Source: Alphaproteobacteria bacterium (GTDB taxonomy: Bacteria; Pseudomonadota; Alphaproteobacteria; Micropepsales; Micropepsaceae). Taken from it: 7,448 bases of DNA. This document shows positions 5,150 through 7,448 of this stretch, one piece after another; positions within the stretch are counted from its first letter, which is position 1, and each line of letters begins with the position of its first letter. A model generated the notes under the pieces. It saw only the letters and a program-made list of their open reading frames with translations, did not search any database and was not told the origin of the DNA. The DNA lies in contig JAICVV010000095.1 in the NCBI GenBank assembly GCA_025935155.1, positions 1 to 7,448 of the forward strand, written 5' to 3'. The translations under genes and the position numbers were made by a program.

Positions 5150-6583
5150 TCAGCTTTCGTCCGTTGCCAGATTGCTGAAGCGGGTGAAGCGATCGTCGAA
5201 GAAGAGCTCGACCTTGTTGGTGGCGCCGTGGCGGTGCTTTTCCACCATGACTTCGGCGCGGCGGTGGGCGCGTTCCATTTTCTCCATCCACTTGCCGTGC
5301 TCCGGCGTGCCGGGATCGGGTTCGCGGGATTTCAGGTAATACTCTTCGCGATATACGAACATCACGACATCCGCATCCTGCTCGATGGAGCCGGATTCAC
5401 GCAGGTCGGACAAAACGGGCCGTTTGTCGTCGCGTGAATCCACACCACGCGACAGCTGGGACAGCGCAATTACCGGCACGTCCAGATCCTTTGCCAGCAC
5501 CTTCAGGCCCTTGGAGATCTCGGTGATCTCCTGCACCCGGTTTTCGGCGCGGCGCGCGGAGGTCACCAGCTGGATATGATCGATGATAATGCAGCCGATC
5601 TTCTTTTCGCGCTTCAGCCGCCGGGCGCGGGCTGCAATCTGCGCAATCGAAATGCCGCCGGTGTCGTCGATATAGAGCGGCAGGGTGGAAAGCTCCTGCA
5701 TGGTGAGCACGAACTTTTCCCACTCGCTTTCCGCAAACTTGCCGTTGCGGATTTTCCACATCTCGATTTCGGTCTGCTCGGAAAGAATACGCGCGGATAG
5801 CTGCTGCGCCGCCATTTCCAGTGAGAAGAACAGCACCGGCGCGCCGCGCGAATAATCCGCGCCGGATTCCATGTCTTGCACGTAAGCTCGGGCGGCGTGG
5901 AACGCCATGTTTGTGGCGAGCGAGGTTTTGCCCATGCCCGGCCGGCCGGCGACAATGATGAGGTCCGACGGCTGAAGGCCGCCCAAAAGGGAGTCGATGT
6001 CGCTGAAACCAGTGGCCACGCCGGAGATGCGGCCGCCCCGCGCCTGGGCCCGTTCGGCGGATTCGATAGTTCGGCGCAAGGATTCGGCGAAATCCAGCGG
6101 CCCTTCGCCGTAATGCGCGCTATCCGACAGCCGGTAGAGAGCTTTCTCCGCTTCTTCGATCTGCGTTTGCGGCGGCCGTTCGTGCGGCGCTTCGTAGGCC
6201 GCGTTGACGATATCTTCGCCGATGTGAATAAGGCCGCGCCGCACGGCCAGATCGTGCAGAATGCGCGCGTAATCGCGGACGTTCGGCATCGCCGGTGCAG
6301 CAGCTGCGAGACCTGAGAGATAGGCGTGGCCGCCGACTTCGATCAGCCCCGGATCGCCTTTCATCGCCGCGTTCAAGGTGAGGGGCGTGATGATCATGCC
6401 GGCGCGATCGAACTGCGCGTGCATCGCTTCATAGATGCGCTGGTGCAACGGATCGTAAAAATGTTCCGTCTTCAGCGCGGAAGCGACACGCTCCAGCGCG
6501 CCATTGTCGACAAGAATCGCACCGAGCAGCGCCTGCTCGATTTCGATGTCATAAGGGACGTGACGGTAGAGTTCCTGTTCCAT
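5150..6583 (-). CDS. dnaB: Replicative DNA helicase DnaB
   Basis: Hexameric helicase that unwinds DNA at the replication fork and recruits primase. It has 477 residues, a normal length. The N-terminal helical domain (about 10-115) opens with YDIEIEQALLGAIL, followed by a linker and the RecA-like domain from about 185 (ISGVATGFSDIDSLLGGLQPSDLIIVAGRPGMGKTS). Walker A is GRPGMGKTS (213-221), the catalytic glutamate is Glu256 in FFSLEM, Walker B ends at Asp335 in IIIDHIQL, and the H4 motif is LSQLSRGVDSRDDKRP (from 374). The arginine-finger region reads KHRHGATNKVEL (449-460), where E. coli has KQRNG. No intein is present. The ATG at 6583-6581 gives the expected N-terminus though the Shine-Dalgarno is weak. 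A terminator precedes it (6692-6717), so dnaB probably has its own promoter in the gap up to 6691; none is clear by eye. Confidence 0.97.
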   Translation of the reverse strand: MEQELYRHVPYDIEIEQALLGAILVDNGALERVASALKTEHFYDPLHQRIYEAMHAQFDRAGMIITPLTLNAAMKGDPGLIEVGGHAYLSGLAAAAPAMPNVRDYARILHDLAVRRGLIHIGEDIVNAAYEAPHERPPQTQIEEAEKALYRLSDSAHYGEGPLDFAESLRRTIESAERAQARGGRISGVATGFSDIDSLLGGLQPSDLIIVAGRPGMGKTSLATNMAFHAARAYVQDMESGADYSRGAPVLFFSLEMAAQQLSARILSEQTEIEMWKIRNGKFAESEWEKFVLTMQELSTLPLYIDDTGGISIAQIAARARRLKREKKIGCIIIDHIQLVTSARRAENRVQEITEISKGLKVLAKDLDVPVIALSQLSRGVDSRDDKRPVLSDLRESGSIEQDADVVMFVYREEYYLKSREPDPGTPEHGKWMEKMERAHRRAEVMVEKHRHGATNKVELFFDDRFTRFSNLATDES

Positions 6584-6691
6584 TTCGTGCCGGAAACTGC
6601 GGGGCCGGAAGAACGAATCAACCGGCGCGCGTGCTCCCCCGCAAGTCTATTCCGGAACGATGCACAGGTTTGGGGGTGGACGGACGGAGGG

Positions 6692-6717
6692 AAAAGCCGC
6701 CCGATCCGGCGGCTTTC
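6692..6717 (-). terminator. Rho-independent terminator
   Basis: A perfect 9-bp stem, AAAGCCGCC (6693-6701) with GGCGGCTTT (6708-6716), closes a 6-base loop. On the minus strand the GC-rich stem ends in TTTT. It starts 9 bases past the stop codon of the PuuD-type membrane gene (6726), exactly where an end-of-transcript signal is expected, and separates that gene from dnaB. Confidence 0.8.
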
Positions 6718-6725
6718 TCCAGGGC

Positions 6726-7346
6726 TCAGCCGATGATCATATGCGTGGCACCGACCATGCAGAACAGCATTGGGATCGACAGCATGGTGTTGATGCGGCT
6801 GAACATGCCCCCCGTCTTCGCCGCCGCATCCTTCTCCGGCTGCGCAAGATTAGGATAGCGGTTGCCGATGTTCAGCGCCTTTTGCTGGTTCGGCCAGATC
6901 AGGAACCACACATTGAACCACATGATTGTACCCAGCCACATGCCGATGCCGATGACGATGGTTTTGGCGTTCGCAAATCCCTCGATGGCATCCAGCGTGT
7001 AGGCCTGCAGTAGATAGCCATAAAGCCAGGCGAGGATGATCCCGAAAACGATTGTGGCCATTGCCGACCAGCGGAACCAGAACAGCGCCGCCGGAGTGAT
7101 GAAGCGCCCCAGCGCCGGTTTCAGCTCAGCGGGGATAAGCGGCATGGTCGGCGTGGAAACGAAATTGAAATACCACAGCAGCCCGATCCACATCACGCCG
7201 GACAGCACGTGCAGCCAGCGCAGCATGAATGTCCAGAAGGTGGCACCCGTCAGCGCGTGCGATTGCCAGCCGATAATGAAAACGATGACCACGAGGACGA
7301 ATCCCGCGATCACGGTGTTGCGCAGATTGGCGAAAAATGCGGCCAC
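6726..7346 (-). CDS. Urate oxidase N-terminal (PuuD membrane domain) family protein
   Basis: An integral inner-membrane protein of 206 residues with about five hydrophobic segments (near 11-27, 36-60, 84-112, 129-151 and 183-205). It matches, from memory, the membrane domain of PuuD-type urate hydroxylases (Urate_ox_N): WLHVLSGVMWIGLLWYFNFV (44-63), PAALFWFRWSAMATIVFGI (85-103) and GTIMWFNVWFLIWPNQQKAL (139-158). Full-length PuuD adds a C-terminal cytochrome c domain; here there is no CxxCH haem motif, so the protein is the membrane domain alone. Such short versions are widespread, and their own activity is not established to my knowledge. Histidines 30, 46 and 202 are candidates for haem or metal binding (inference). 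The start is GTG 7346-7344, preceded by GGGGAGGG about 9 bases upstream. No purine-catabolism genes are nearby, so a urate role cannot be inferred from context. Confidence 0.8.
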   Translation of the reverse strand: MAAFFANLRNTVIAGFVLVVIVFIIGWQSHALTGATFWTFMLRWLHVLSGVMWIGLLWYFNFVSTPTMPLIPAELKPALGRFITPAALFWFRWSAMATIVFGIILAWLYGYLLQAYTLDAIEGFANAKTIVIGIGMWLGTIMWFNVWFLIWPNQQKALNIGNRYPNLAQPEKDAAAKTGGMFSRINTMLSIPMLFCMVGATHMIIG

Positions 7347-7409
7347 GGAACGTACCCTCCCCAGATGAGTCCGGGGAGAGTTTACTCCATTTTTTGATAA
7401 GTCCAGTGC

Positions 7410-7448
7410 CTAGATCGCCAGACGCTTGGGGCGGCGGGTTTCGAGCCA
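7410..7448 (-). CDS. C-terminal end of an unidentified gene (runs off the right edge)
   Basis: On the minus strand an open frame entering from the right edge reads 12 codons, WLETRRPKRLAI, and ends at TAG (7412-7410). The basic C-terminus and its position 64 bases upstream of the next minus-strand gene are compatible with the end of a real gene. The stretch is too short to identify or prove. Confidence 0.3.
   Translation of the reverse strand, partial: WLETRRPKRLAI

Overview
The window looks like chromosomal DNA of an alphaproteobacterium. It is GC-rich, and dnaB, alr, mlaE/mlaF-type transporter genes and radA lie in that order on one strand, an arrangement I recall from many alphaproteobacteria (from memory, not checked). 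The proteins read as alphaproteobacterial; I cannot name a genus with confidence.

From right to left, in the direction of the minus-strand genes: the last codons of an unidentified gene (to 7410); a five-helix membrane protein of the urate oxidase N-terminal (PuuD membrane domain) family (7346-6726) with a hairpin terminator behind it (6717-6692); the replicative helicase gene dnaB (6583-5150); a composite inverted repeat (5089-4943); a plus-strand gene for a secreted protein with a Gly/Ser repeat tail (4347-4895); a 62-residue small protein (4060-3872); alanine racemase alr (3804-2698); the lipid-transport permease mlaE (2701-1928) and ATPase mlaF (1931-1149); a 77-residue conserved small protein (1152-919); a plus-strand BamE/SmpA-like lipoprotein (481-843) bracketed by two inverted copies of a palindromic repeat; and the first 98 codons of radA (294 to beyond the left edge).

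The alr-mlaE-mlaF-small protein block is a tight operon. Each of its three junctions is a 4-base stop/start overlap (ATGA, GTGA, GTGA), so translation is probably coupled. The operon joins peptidoglycan precursor supply (D-alanine) to inner-membrane phospholipid traffic. No MlaD substrate-binding gene is present in the window.

Two plus-strand insertions interrupt the minus-strand backbone: the lipoprotein between the mla operon and radA, and the secreted repeat protein between dnaB and the small protein. Each is associated with palindromic repeats, and the lipoprotein gene is lower in G+C than its surroundings. I see no phage, transposase, CRISPR, tRNA or rRNA. No clearly new biological system is evident. 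The best leads are the REP-bracketed lipoprotein, the small protein coupled to MlaF, the secreted repeat protein and the covarying composite repeat.
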